From contig JBHGNT010000022.1 in NCBI GenBank assembly GCA_043228905.1, positions 6,634,001 through 6,698,000 of the forward strand: a stretch of 64,000 nucleotides of DNA, given 5' to 3'. Positions 1 through 9,105 of this stretch are shown here, piece by piece (position 1 is the stretch's first letter; every line of letters starts with the position of its first letter). Below the pieces are notes generated by a model. That model ran no database searches, was not told the origin of the DNA, and worked only from the letters and a program-made list of their open reading frames with translations. The position numbers and the translations under genes are program-made. Origin of the DNA: Azolla caroliniana (Eukaryota > Polypodiophyta).

Positions 1-1
1 G

Positions 2-143
2 CCCACCGGCACTATACCGGGAACCTGTCTGGGAACGGTACGGATGAAAGAAAAAGACGACGGGGAACCCGTAGCAGAGGCGAAGGAAGACACGGCAACC
101 CGTAAGGAAAACGGTAAGGGTCCGAAGGGACCTACGGATGTGT
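2..143 (+). CDS. Ty3/gypsy element A: C-terminal tail of pol (partial)
   Basis: The window opens inside a pol ORF that stays open in one frame until a TAA at about 141-143. The last residues (GKGPKGPTDV) match the end of the pol tail of gypsy B near 27620-27660 (GKGPIGLETN), in the same position relative to ORF3. This is the variable tail beyond integrase, rich in Glu, Lys and Thr, with no catalytic motif. The rest of element A lies left of the window. Assignment rests on co-linearity with element B. Confidence 0.75.
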
Positions 144-532
144 AAGATCACACACCGTCATTTAAAAAATAAAAATAAAAAAAATAAAATAATAAAAAAA
201 TAAAATCATTAAAAATCGAGGTATGAACGGACGTGAAAGAAAGGAGCGAAAAGGTACGTAGTGGGCATTTAAGAGCCGCCACATTGCTTAATACTAATTT
301 GGTACACGACGTGCGCATGCTCGAAAAAGGCGCCAAGACGCACAAAGAAAAAGAAGAACGCATGGAGACCTTTTGTTTTCGCGAGCCAAGAAGCACAGAA
401 GCACCAAGGCAGTGGAAGCTTAGCAAACGCGAACCTGCACTCAGAGTACCGCCGCGTTCAGAACGCTCTCTCTCTCGCTCTCACTCTCATCACCACTCTA
501 CCTCGCCATCTTTCCTCGACCTCGAAGCAGAC
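144..532 (+). other. A-rich spacer and leader between pol and ORF3 (element A)
   Basis: After the pol stop comes an A/T-only stretch (about 160-222), then a GC-richer leader up to the ORF3 start. Element B has the same arrangement at 27663-27760. The leader is open in the ORF3 frame from an ATG at 233. In B, the matching leader frame ends at a stop just after 28030, before the conserved ORF3 start, so I treat 144-532 as untranslated. The leader also contains a conserved block around 265-345 (B: 27845-27925). Role unknown: internal ribosome entry, splice acceptor or central plus-strand priming are possible. Confidence 0.5.
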
Positions 533-3121
533 ATGGAACCACAAACGCTGTCGGAAGCGGCCAGGAAATGGTTCAGGCAACACGGACTGGAGGGGTTCTT
601 GACCATCATGGAGGCACCACCGCACAGAGAAGCCGACCGGGTCATCAAGGAGCTCGACACGGAAGTCATCACCGAGGAAGCAATCCGTGCGCTAACAGGC
701 CTTCCGGAGGGAGGTATTTTTCAGATTGATAACCCAACCTCGGAGCAACTCATCCGATATTTCGGTGAGTACTCTGTAGCCGGCAAAGGCTATCGAACGC
801 AGGGCGGCGAAGATCCGCTATTCAGGGAGATAGCTCGAGTGCTCCATGAGTACGGCCACGTGTACCCCCGACCCCCGATCATGCCAAAAAATCGGGCAGG
901 GATGATCATAGCCACCTATGAAGGCATCAAGGTGGACTGGCCGGTGTTGATTGCAGACGGTTTGTGCGCGGCAATCAACATGGTACGAGGGAAGGACAGC
1001 AAGGAGGGCCGGAAGCTATGGCATGCCGTTGCTCAGTGGATAACATTGCTCGTGCCGCCAGTCGAGACCGTTCAGCCAAAGAAGCAGCCAAGATTATCGG
1101 AAGGAAGCACTTCGAAACCCGCGTCCAAACGACAGCAGCTGCTGGCGTCAAAGGCGACGAAAGGAAAGAAACGGCTCCTAGAACCGGAGGAGGTGTCACC
1201 GGTCCGACCCGTTAAGATAACCATACGGCGACCGGGACAGAAGGAACCGGAACCCTTGACGGCACAGAAACATGCCGTTACCCAGGAAGAGGAAACGGAG
1301 GAGCCAGAAGAGCACCTCCAACGACGGTCAAGAAGTAGGACCGCCGGGACAGCGGGGGACCGTTCGTACCCGCAAGAGGAAGAAACGTCCCCAACTCAAC
1401 CTGAGCAAACCACAAGGGAGGAACCGGAACCAGTGCGTATGGAACCGGCCTTGTCGACTTCTATAGAAGAAGTCATTCCAACGGCTCCGGAGACGGCGAG
1501 AACCGGAACTCAACAGCCGGCGAGCCCAGCCAGCACACACGGTGGCCAAGGAGTAGGACCAGTACAGCAGCAAGGCACCAGTAGCATGTGGCTACGGTGG
1601 GTAGGTGAGCAGATCGCCGGAGCGGTCGAGTACATAGAAGCGGAGGAGAGAGCGCACAACGAACGGTTGCTCGTCACAACCGTAGATCTAGAGACGGCCC
1701 GGTCCAGAATCCGGAGCCTTGAACAAGACTTGGACAGGGTCACAAGGGAAATGGCTCAATTGGCTTTGACAACACAAGTCCAAGCACCGGTGACTCCGGG
1801 CAATGTACAGAATAAAGCGTCAGATCAACCTGTACATAGCAATCAGACCCCGGCAACGGAAACCGTTCCGGAGAGAAATGCGGCACAAGCCCAAGAGCTG
1901 GCGGACTTAAAGGATGAGCTAGCTGCCCAAGAAGCGCTGAGGAGCCGCGAAAGAGAGTTGAAGACGGCAGCGGAGGCAGAACTCAAAAAGACTGCTGAGA
2001 AGAGCTTACGGAAAGGCCATCAAGCGTACGACCGGCTCAAGGAGGAAAAGGAGAAAATGCTGCAAGAGAAGGACAGACTCCGGAGAAACGCTGAAACAGA
2101 AGTAGAGCGCCTGAAAGAGGAACTCCGGCAGGTAAAGGACCGGGAGGACCGGAACCATCGCCAGATCAACGGCAAGCTCAAACAAAAAACGGAGGAATTT
2201 GAGCACTTGCACCGGGAGTATAAACGGTTGCAAACGGAGCACAAGGAACGGACGGATGAGCTCCTGCAAGCAGTTGATCGGACCGCAACGGCATACGCTA
2301 ATGAACAAGCGGAAACCAGACGACGGTTGGAAGAGGCGGAGAAGGTTCGGACAGAGCTCCTCAGGCAACAGCAGGCGGAAAAAGAAAGAGCGGCGGAGGT
2401 ACTGCAGAGGCTGCAGACAACATATCAAGGGCAGCTAACGCGCTACAAAGAGCAGGCGGAGGATACGGCGAATCTCATCAAGCAGTTGAAGGAGGAGCGA
2501 CAAGTGGTGGAAAGTAGAGCGCAAATGGGAGCAAGTCGCATCCAGGATATCATGCGGGCCTGGTTGAACCAGACCAAGAGCTTGATTGACAACGGTTCCG
2601 TCAAATGGTGGACCAAATGGGCCACGAACGCGGCGGAACTCCAATTGCTCCGGGCCGACGTAGAGAACCGGCGGAAGGAGGGAGATGATTGCTATATGCT
2701 GACTTCCGAAGACTTCACCAGCATAAGAGATGAGCTGGCCGAAGACTTTCAAGCCTTGGCAGAGGACCAACTAGGGCAAGTCCGGCAACTTGTAGCTCAG
2801 CTGGACGACGACAGGCTGGAGGCGCAGATCCAGTTTGAAAGCTACGAGAGGTCCCGGATCCGGGAAGAGAAAGCACGAGAACCGGTTACGGTCAACCTCA
2901 GTGATGAACCGTTACTGGAAGGAGACCGGACCGGTAGCAGTCAAACGGAGATGCCGGAGTCAGAGAAACAAACGGAGCAGCCGCCTATAGAGCAGCCGGA
3001 GCAGCCGCAGTCCCAACCGCAACCACAGCAGCAGCAGCAAGCACAGCCACAACAACCACAACCGGAAGAACAATTGAAAAATCTGGAACAAAGTATTTTG
3101 GACAATTTGGGTGAACAATGA
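533..3121 (+). CDS. ORF3: large coiled-coil accessory protein of gypsy family A/B
   Basis: Intact 862-residue ORF downstream of pol and upstream of the 3' LTR, the position of env or extra ORFs in some Ty3/gypsy elements. I chose the ATG at 533 because homology with the decayed copy in element B begins exactly there (MEPQTLSEAA / MDCQTLSEAA). In order: a globular N-terminal domain of about 175 residues containing AIRALTGLPEGG and RKLWHAVAQWITLL; a charged, Pro/Thr/Glu-rich linker (about 175-330); a long Glu/Lys/Arg/Gln heptad-type coiled coil (about 345-800); a Gln/Pro-rich tail; and a short conserved end (LEQSILDNLGEQ). I see no signal peptide, membrane anchor or zinc finger, so it is not a typical envelope protein. 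The N-terminal part loosely resembles 'putative plant transposon protein' domains, which is inference. Function unknown. Confidence 0.75.
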   Translation: MEPQTLSEAARKWFRQHGLEGFLTIMEAPPHREADRVIKELDTEVITEEAIRALTGLPEGGIFQIDNPTSEQLIRYFGEYSVAGKGYRTQGGEDPLFREIARVLHEYGHVYPRPPIMPKNRAGMIIATYEGIKVDWPVLIADGLCAAINMVRGKDSKEGRKLWHAVAQWITLLVPPVETVQPKKQPRLSEGSTSKPASKRQQLLASKATKGKKRLLEPEEVSPVRPVKITIRRPGQKEPEPLTAQKHAVTQEEETEEPEEHLQRRSRSRTAGTAGDRSYPQEEETSPTQPEQTTREEPEPVRMEPALSTSIEEVIPTAPETARTGTQQPASPASTHGGQGVGPVQQQGTSSMWLRWVGEQIAGAVEYIEAEERAHNERLLVTTVDLETARSRIRSLEQDLDRVTREMAQLALTTQVQAPVTPGNVQNKASDQPVHSNQTPATETVPERNAAQAQELADLKDELAAQEALRSRERELKTAAEAELKKTAEKSLRKGHQAYDRLKEEKEKMLQEKDRLRRNAETEVERLKEELRQVKDREDRNHRQINGKLKQKTEEFEHLHREYKRLQTEHKERTDELLQAVDRTATAYANEQAETRRRLEEAEKVRTELLRQQQAEKERAAEVLQRLQTTYQGQLTRYKEQAEDTANLIKQLKEERQVVESRAQMGASRIQDIMRAWLNQTKSLIDNGSVKWWTKWATNAAELQLLRADVENRRKEGDDCYMLTSEDFTSIRDELAEDFQALAEDQLGQVRQLVAQLDDDRLEAQIQFESYERSRIREEKAREPVTVNLSDEPLLEGDRTGSSQTEMPESEKQTEQPPIEQPEQPQSQPQPQQQQQAQPQQPQPEEQLKNLEQSILDNLGEQ

Positions 3122-3148
3122 AGGGGCCGAGAAGGGTTCGACGTACAA

Positions 3149-3173
3149 GGTACTGTCCCACGGGCGTGCCATG
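3149..3173 (+). promoter_or_regulatory. Conserved pre-LTR motif replacing a canonical polypurine tract (element A)
   Basis: The bases directly before the 3' LTR read ACTGTCCCACGGGCGTGCCA plus ATG. Element B has the same motif at 30915-30939, and a divergent LTR at 31513 has a related one at 31487-31512. A plus-strand polypurine primer is expected here, but the motif is mixed. Its reverse complement begins TGGCACGCC, like the primer-binding site at 11190. Confidence 0.5.
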
Positions 3174-3591
3174 TGTTACCGGCCGGCAAGGAGTCCAAAA
3201 TACGGAGTGAAGGAATTAATTAAGTATGGTTGTAAATAAGCATAGTGTGGACGGACGGACTGGAAACGGTATGCCGTTCCAGATCCAGACGGATCCCGAA
3301 TAGGTTCGAGAGGCACCGTTTTGTACTACGGGCCGGAAACCTATTTAAAGGCCGGACCCCATTGTAATCACAGCGGATAATTAATAGAGCATATGGTGTT
3401 TATACTTCTGTGTTGATTTCCGTTCTGTAAATACTGTTATATCTTACGCGTGTATTTAACCAAAGCATTCTAATCGTGTAACCTACGTAAGTCAGTGTAA
3501 TCGTTGAATCTTAACCCTATGCCGTAATCACCCTTTGGTGAAGTGTCTCCGTGACACCTTGTGTTAGGCCTTGTCCGGCCAGCGAATAACA
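3174..3591 (+). repeat. 3' LTR of gypsy element A
   Basis: 418 bp, starting TGTTACC and ending AATAACA, alignable end to end with the 426-bp LTR of element B (30940-31365). A TATA-like box TATTTAAA lies at 3342-3349 on the plus strand, giving the orientation. The 5' LTR is outside the window, so target duplication cannot be tested. The sequence directly after it is an unrelated minus-strand gypsy fragment. Confidence 0.8.
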
Positions 3592-3770
3592 TAAACCCTT
3601 CATGTCCTCGTGAGCCCAAGCGAACACATCTTTATATTCCGTGAGTAGTGCGATCATCGTGACTCTCTGATCCGACCTTAATTCCTTTGCGATGGAGAGG
3701 AACCGAGGCTCCAATTCCGTACCCACATTTACTTCTTCGAGGGCGGAAGTGGTGACTCGTCGTGAAATCT
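3592..3770 (-). pseudogene. Gypsy pol linker upstream of RT, left part (split by copia C)
   Basis: Minus-strand coding remnant with the pre-RT linker typical of Ty3/gypsy pol (IALLTEYKDVFAWAHEDMKG). It continues on the other side of copia C at 9106-9280. The two halves join at the duplicated AATCT and then align with the uninterrupted paralogue around 14401-14460. The fragment stops at 3592 against the LTR of element A, so the RT that should follow is missing. Confidence 0.7.
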
Positions 3771-4164
3771 TGTAAAAAGAAACATGCGGAAGCAAGTATT
3801 AAGACGGAACACAAGGAAGGAAACTCAGGTTCAATGGAGAGCTTGGGCTTACGCAGTATACGCGGGAGAGACACAGAGAGAGTGAGAGAGAACACAAGAA
3901 CTATATTCAACAATAATACTCAGTCTGTACATAAGACGTGCTCAGTGAACACTTTTATACAAGTCCTAGAAGGACTGACCGAAGTACTGACAGTACTTCA
4001 ATGCTCATCAAGAGCTCCTACACTAACTCCCAAATATATTCCTCACGGAATATCTTTCCTAACGACCTCCCGGTTTACGCACTCGGCCTAACCGATCGGT
4101 CCCACCCGATCCGGTCCTCGGCTTCTTCAGCCGATCCGGCCGATATTGAGCTTGTCTCTCAACA
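3771..4164 (-). repeat. 3' LTR of copia C
   Basis: Read on the minus strand it starts TGTTGAGAGACA and ends CTTTTTACA; 394 bp. The pol stop codon lies just inside its start, because the frame runs from the polypurine tract into TGTTGA. About 98.5% identical by eye to the copy at 8712-9105. Confidence 0.93.
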
Positions 4165-5190
4165 CTCCCCCTCAAGCTCAACTTGAGGATCTTCGGGATC
4201 TTCACAGCGCCGGTTCCTCCTGGCTTCTTGTCTTGCTCGCGCTCCTCGACCTGTTCGACTCCGCGCGCTTGGACCCTTCCGGTCGGCTTGTCTGCTCATG
4301 TGGCCCTTATCAGCTCTTCTGTTGTTGCGGTGTTGACGCTTCTCCTGCTGCCTTTTCTTCCGCTTGGGCCTCGGTTGATTCAGCGTATCTGAATCAAACA
4401 TCTGAACCGACTCGGCTACCTCCGATCGGTCTTCGCTCTCGTCCGAGTTGGCTGTCTCCAACTCGTCTTCGGTCATCTCGCCCTCGATGGCGTCATCTTC
4501 CCCATGCGTGGTTGGCTTCGGCTCTCTCCTTCGGTTGCTCCCCTTCTGTCCACTTCCGAACTTTTCCGCGGGTCCGCCCTCGGCTTCTTCAGCCGATCCG
4601 AAGTCGAACATGACAACCGACTCGGTGTCGCGGTCTTCGCTCCTTTCCTGCTGCCTTTCTTGGTCGTTCGGGACCGTTCTCACCCTCAAGTTCGGCACGT
4701 CAAGGTGACGCAATCCGAGCGCACTTGAGAATTGCCGCAACTTGTCCAGACCAAGAGGCTTGGTGAAGATGTCGGCAGTCTGCCGATCTGTCGGCACGTA
4801 CTGAAGTTCGACTTCACCGGAAAGGACACGCTCACGGACGAAATGGTAGTGCACCTCAATGTGCTTGGTCCGTGCGTGGAAGACGGGGTTCTTCGCGAGT
4901 TGGATGCTGCTGAGGTTGTCGCAGTAGATCGTTGCAGGTCCGTAAGTAGCCGCTTCAACCATATGGCTTCGCATGTCGCGACAGCCGCTCCTCGGTACTC
5001 AGCTTCGGTGCTTGACAGTGCAACTGTCGGCTACTTCTTACTACTCCACGCGATCAAGGCACTCTCGAGGGAGAACGCGTATCCAGACGTGGATCGGCAA
5101 TCGGCGGCGTTGCCAGCCCAATCAGCATCGGTCTAGCCGACTAACTACGCGGCTGCACCGGTTCGATATAGCAGTCCGCGAACCTTAGTG
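4159..5190 (-). pseudogene. Copia C RNase H domain with a long C-terminal extension
   Basis: Upstream, ALSSTEAEYRGA (about 5000, in a shifted frame) and then ATIYCDNLSSIQLAKNP, RTKHIEVHYHFVRE and ADIFTKPLGLDKLRQF are classic copia RNase H blocks. Copia pol normally ends about there. Here the frame stays open for about 185 more residues: first acidic (twice with a V-x-MFD motif, SVVMFDF and SVQMFDS), then strongly basic (PRPKRKKRQQEKRQ, further Arg-rich runs). It ends across the polypurine tract into the LTR. The tail looks like an acidic/basic nucleic-acid-binding or nuclear-localisation extension, which is inference. One frameshift near 4970 separates the two RNase H parts. Confidence 0.75.
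4165..4175 (-). promoter_or_regulatory. Polypurine tract of copia C
   Basis: On the minus strand the bases TTGAGGGGGAG directly precede the 3' LTR start, the normal position for priming plus-strand DNA. Confidence 0.8.
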
Positions 5191-5222
5191 CCACTTACGT
5201 ACCGAAGTACGCGTTGCTTACA

Positions 5223-6055
5223 CTAAAGGTGCTCCTCGGTAGGTCGCGCCATGAACTGACTGAACACCCTGACCGGATATCTGAGGTCGAGTCGGGTGAT
5301 GGTCAAGTATATGAGGCTTCCGACAATTTTTCGGAACCTCGTCGGGTCGCATTCCTTACCCGTATCGGGACGAAGCTTGACGGTTCTGTCCAGAGGAGTC
5401 GAGACGGACTTACAGTCAGCCATCCCGAGCTTGAAGAGCATACTCAGCACGTAATGACATTGGCTAATCAATATGCCTTCGGGGGTACGGATCACTTCGA
5501 TCCCAACGAAGTAATGAAGGTCCCCCAGATCCTTCATGTCGAACGATGCCGCAAGCTGGAGCTTCACGCGGTCGATTTCACCTAGGTCGACGCCGGTGAT
5601 GACCAAGTCATCAACATATAATAAAATACTAACCGGTCCGAGTCGACCTTTCCGGATGAACAGGGAAGAGTCCGATTTTGACGTGACGAAGCCCATCCGA
5701 CGCAGTTCCAGGCACACGGGGCTTGCTTCAGTCCGTAAAGGGACTTCTTCAGTCGGCATACTGTCGAGGAATTCATTCCGGAGTGAAATTCGGGGGCCTG
5801 TATCATGTACACTGTTCCTCAAGGTCACCTTGCAGGAACGCATTCTTTACATCCATCTGATGTAGGTGCCACCCCTTGGCCGCGGCTAGTGCGAGCAAAA
5901 CACGGACGGTCGTCATTTTCGCGACCGGCGCAAACGTTTCATCGTAGTCGATGCCGTGTTTCTGCGCGTAACCCTTTGCCACTACCCGAGCCTTGTACCG
6001 GTTAACGGAGCCATCGGTGTTGTACTTGACCTTGTACACCCACCTACACCCGATC
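5223..6055 (-). pseudogene. Copia C reverse transcriptase
   Basis: The RT (RVT_2 type) starts with [20 protein letters not shown], then [14 protein letters not shown] and [15 protein letters not shown] (first catalytic Asp). After a frame change near 5810 come SLYGLKQAP and a second frame with ILLYVDDLVITG (the YVDD catalytic pair), DLGDLHYFVGIEV and RFRKIVGSLIYLT. It needs at least two frameshifts to read through, so it is a pseudogene although the catalytic residues survive. Confidence 0.85.
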
Positions 6056-6087
6056 GGTTTTACCCCTGTTGGTGCGTCAACCAGGTC

Positions 6088-6696
6088 CTAGGTCTCGTTC
6101 TCCGCCAATGCATGCATCTCTTCCTCCATCGCGGCACGCCAATTCGCGTCTTTAGCCGCTTCTGCGTAGCTCTCCGGCTCACGCACTTCCGCTACACGGG
6201 TCCTGTACGCATAATGATGCGCCATGTACTCGTTGTATCCGAACCGCAAAACGGGATTCTTCTGGTGGGTAGATCGGTGTAATCTCACATTAGCCGATGT
6301 CGAGGCCTTCTCGGTCGACGCGGTCTTCACCTTTAAAGACCCGTCACCGGTTCCCTCTGAGTCGGACTCACGTCGGTCTGACTCGTTCCTTTCCGTGCCG
6401 GAATCTGACACCTTCTTCTTCCCTTTCTCTTTGCCCGTAAGCCGTCTCCTCGGCTTCCTGCGCGGGGAATGCACGGTCGAGTCTCCAATACTGGCTGGCT
6501 CTTCATCGGACTGGTCGTACCGACTCAGTCGTCCAATCGGTCCACTTAACCGGAGTGAAATCGGACTCTCTTCGCGGGTCTCGATTTCGGGCTCATCCGA
6601 AGGCATCTCGGCCTCTCTGACCTCATCATCAGAGCTCGGATTGGAGTCGGGGTTCGAAGTCAGGGGTTGGTACCAGGACGCGGACTCGTCAAACAC
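6088..6696 (-). pseudogene. Copia C hydrophilic linker between integrase and RT
   Basis: Ser/Glu/Asp-rich stretch of about 200 residues ending in MAHHYAYRTRVAEVREPESY and WRAAMEEEMHALAENET, the usual block just before copia RT. It is interrupted by a stop before RWVYKVK. The 6697-6960 stretch upstream holds the rest of the integrase C-terminus in broken frames. Confidence 0.7.
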
Positions 6697-6960
6697 AACG
6701 TCGCGGCTGACACGCGCATGTTTGGTGCGAGGGTTATAGCACTTATAAACCTTCTACTCGTCCGAGTAACCGACCAAGATGCATTTCTCGGCCTTTGCGT
6801 CCAGCTTCCTCCTTTTCTCCTTCGGTACATACACATACGCAATGCTACCGAACACCCTCAAATGTCGTAAGTTCGGCTTCGTTCCGAAATATAGCTCGTG
6901 CGCCTACACTTTGTCTCCAATCCGGTTCTGGATGTATACCGCGGTCCTTACCGCCTCGGC

Positions 6961-7893
6961 CTAGTAGAACTTGGGCAAGCTCTTCTCCTCCAGCATTGCC
7001 CGTGCCGCTTCCACAATCGACCGGTTCTTTCTCTCGGCCACGCCGTTCTGCTCCGGCGTGTATCTACAATTGAATTCGCGCTGAATTCCCATTTGTTGTA
7101 GATAACCGTTGAATTGACCGGAAAAGTACTCTTTCCCGCCATCCAACCGCAGGCACTTGATCTTTCGTCCCGTTTCCGTTTCCATGAACCCTTTGAGGTC
7201 CCGAAAACAGTCGAAGACTTCGCTCTTCCTCTCAATGAGGTAGATCCACGTGTGCCGCATGTGGTCGTCGATGAAGGAGACGAAATATCGGCTCCCGCCA
7301 AGACTAACGTTTTGTGTCGGCCCCCATACGTTGGAGTGTATAAGGTCGAGCTTATTCCGGCTCCGGTTTCGCTCGTTTGGGAAAGGAAGTCGGTGTTGCT
7401 TCCCGAGTTTGCAGGCTTCACAAATTTGTGTCTTTCGGCCACTAAATTTGGGCAATCCGAATACTACCTGTTTCGATTGCAGATCTTGAAGCCGTTGGTG
7501 GTTGACGTGGCCTATCCGCTTGTGCCACAAGTCGATGTCCGACTCGGTCTTTTGTCCCTTCGCGAACATTGCGGTGCCGCCGTCAGTGGAGTCGACGATG
7601 AACATCCTCCCGTCTCTGCGCCCTTGCGCAATCACACGGCCTTCTTCCTCAATGAAGCACCCGAGGTGTGTAAACCGAACCTCCATCCCTTGGTCGACGA
7701 TCTGTCCGACCGAGACCAAGTTCTTCATGATTGTCGGAACGTGCAACACGTTCATGAGTTTCCCTTTCTTCAGCGTAGTGCGATCGCTGCCGATTTCCCT
7801 TGTCGGTATGTCAGGAGCCGTTTCCAGAACCGGTTCTCTCTGAATCGGCGCGCTTCTTCCAGCACTCACTTTCCCTGTGGCCTTTCTTGCCAC
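6961..7893 (-). pseudogene. Copia C GAG-pre-integrase and integrase core
   Basis: Pre-integrase block LWHKRIGHVNHQRLQDLQ and the zinc-binding ICEACKLGKQHRLPF are followed by the DDE core: the first catalytic Asp is normally in a 'D-x-WGP' block, here written LIHSNVWGP (Asp to Asn). Then come CLRLDGGKEY (second Asp) and TPEQNGVAERKNRSI (Glu). The frame ends at a stop at 6961. At its upstream end it is fused almost directly to the zinc-knuckle region, so the DSGAS protease motif expected between them is absent. Confidence 0.82.
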
Positions 7894-8639
7894 AGTACCA
7901 GCACTCTGCGATGTCCAGAGTTGCTGTCGGCATCACTTCGGTGCCTTCTTCCCTGATCACGTCGGTCGCCTCCATTGCGCGCCGACTCGCCTCGTCCGCC
8001 ACGACCACGGGGCCTTTCTCCCTCCGTGTACAACATCTTGTTGTCAGTGTGCGTGCTCGTCGACGCACCCACGTGGTTCTCCTCTACCAGGAGCATCGAC
8101 TGTAAGTCGAAAAAGGACGGCGTATTCTCCCGAGTACACACAGCCGTTCGGAACGCCCCGAACTTCGACGCCAAACCTCCGAGACAGATCTGGACCATCT
8201 CGCTCTCCTCGATGTTCACCCCTATGGAGGCGAGGGAGTCGCAGATATCCTTGATCTTCGAGGTATAGTCCGCCACCGACAAGTCGCGTTGTCGTAGGTT
8301 GTTGAACTCCTGTCGGAGCTGAAGCTTCCTGGTTGTGGTGCTCGCGGCGAAAATCTTCTTCAAATTTTCCCACACACCCTTCGGCGTCTTTGCATCCCGA
8401 ACATAGCTCAATAGTTGTTTGCCCACACACGACGCGAAGTAGTACAATACCCTGCTCGCCGATTGCTCCCACGACGGGAAGTCTCTGTGTGTCGATTCGG
8501 GTGCCGCGTCATTAGCTCCTTCGACATAACTCCAGTAGCCGTGCCCGAGCAGGTACTGGTGCATCTTGTAGGACCAAGACGCGTAGTTGGTTCTGTCGAG
8601 CTTCTCTGTTGGAAGCGAGCTCGCCATGCCTCTATCCAT
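7811..8639 (-). pseudogene. Copia C gag with CCHC zinc knuckle
   Basis: Starts MDRGMASSLPTEKLDRTNYA and runs through typical copia gag (UBN2 family) blocks: GVWENLKKIF, LRQRDLSVADYTSKIKDICD, LGGLASKFGAFRTAV. The CCHC knuckle CWYCGKKGHRESEC is read in another frame (about 7830-7900), so one frameshift lies around 7900-8050. Gag builds the virus-like particle and the knuckle binds element RNA. The ATG at 8639 lies about 60 bases inside the primer-binding site, a normal spacing. Confidence 0.82.
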
Positions 8640-8700
8640 CGTTCTTCTCGTTCTTCTTCGTCAAGCTGTGTCGTCTGCAAAGAGGTTCTCAACCCTCGCG

Positions 8701-8711
8701 CTCTGATACCA
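8701..8711 (-). promoter_or_regulatory. Primer-binding site of copia C
   Basis: On the minus strand the 5' LTR end (TTACA) is followed at once by TGGTATCAGAG, complementary to the 3' end of initiator tRNA-Met, the usual copia primer. Confidence 0.9.
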
Positions 8712-9105
8712 TGTAAAAAGAAACGTGCGGAAGCAAGTATTAAGACGGAACAGAAGGAAGGAAACTCAGGTTCAATGGAGAGCTTGGGCTTACGCAGTAT
8801 ACGCGGGAGAGATAGAGAGAGAGTGAGAGAGAACACAAGAACTATATTCAACAATAATACTCAATCTGTACATAAGACGTGCTCAGTGAACACTTTTATA
8901 CAAGTCCTAGAAGGACTGACCGAAGTACTGACAGTACTTCAATGCTCATCAAGAGCTCCTACACTAACTCCCAAATATATTCCTCACGGAATATCTTTCC
9001 TAACGACCTCCCGGTTTACACACTCGGCCTAACCGATCGGTCCCACCCGATCCGGTCCTCGGCTTCTTCAGCCGATCCGGCCGATATTGAGCTTGTCTCT
9101 CAACA
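8712..9105 (-). repeat. 5' LTR of copia C
   Basis: 394 bp, partner of 3771-4164, followed on its outer side by the AATCT duplication at 9106-9110. Confidence 0.93.

Larger units (their letters stand above)
3771..9105 (-). mobile_element. Complete Ty1/copia retrotransposon C (5335 bp)
   Basis: Two 394-bp LTRs bound an internal region in copia order on the minus strand: gag with zinc knuckle, integrase, reverse transcriptase, RNase H. The target duplication AATCT is at 3766-3770 and 9106-9110. A tRNA-iMet type primer site and a polypurine tract abut the LTRs. I count about six LTR differences by eye, so insertion is fairly recent. Yet pol has stops and frameshifts, and the protease core is missing between zinc knuckle and integrase. 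It probably moved using enzymes supplied in trans. Confidence 0.92.

Noticed and set aside
233-532. N-terminal extension of ORF3-A from an upstream ATG
   Set aside because: The frame is open, but in element B the corresponding leader ends in a stop before the conserved start, and its Ser/His-rich end looks like translated leader. I kept ATG 533.
4146-4613. Plus-strand ORFs opposite the copia C RNase H tail
   Set aside because: Antisense shadow of the minus-strand coding frame, which contains the RNase H motifs.
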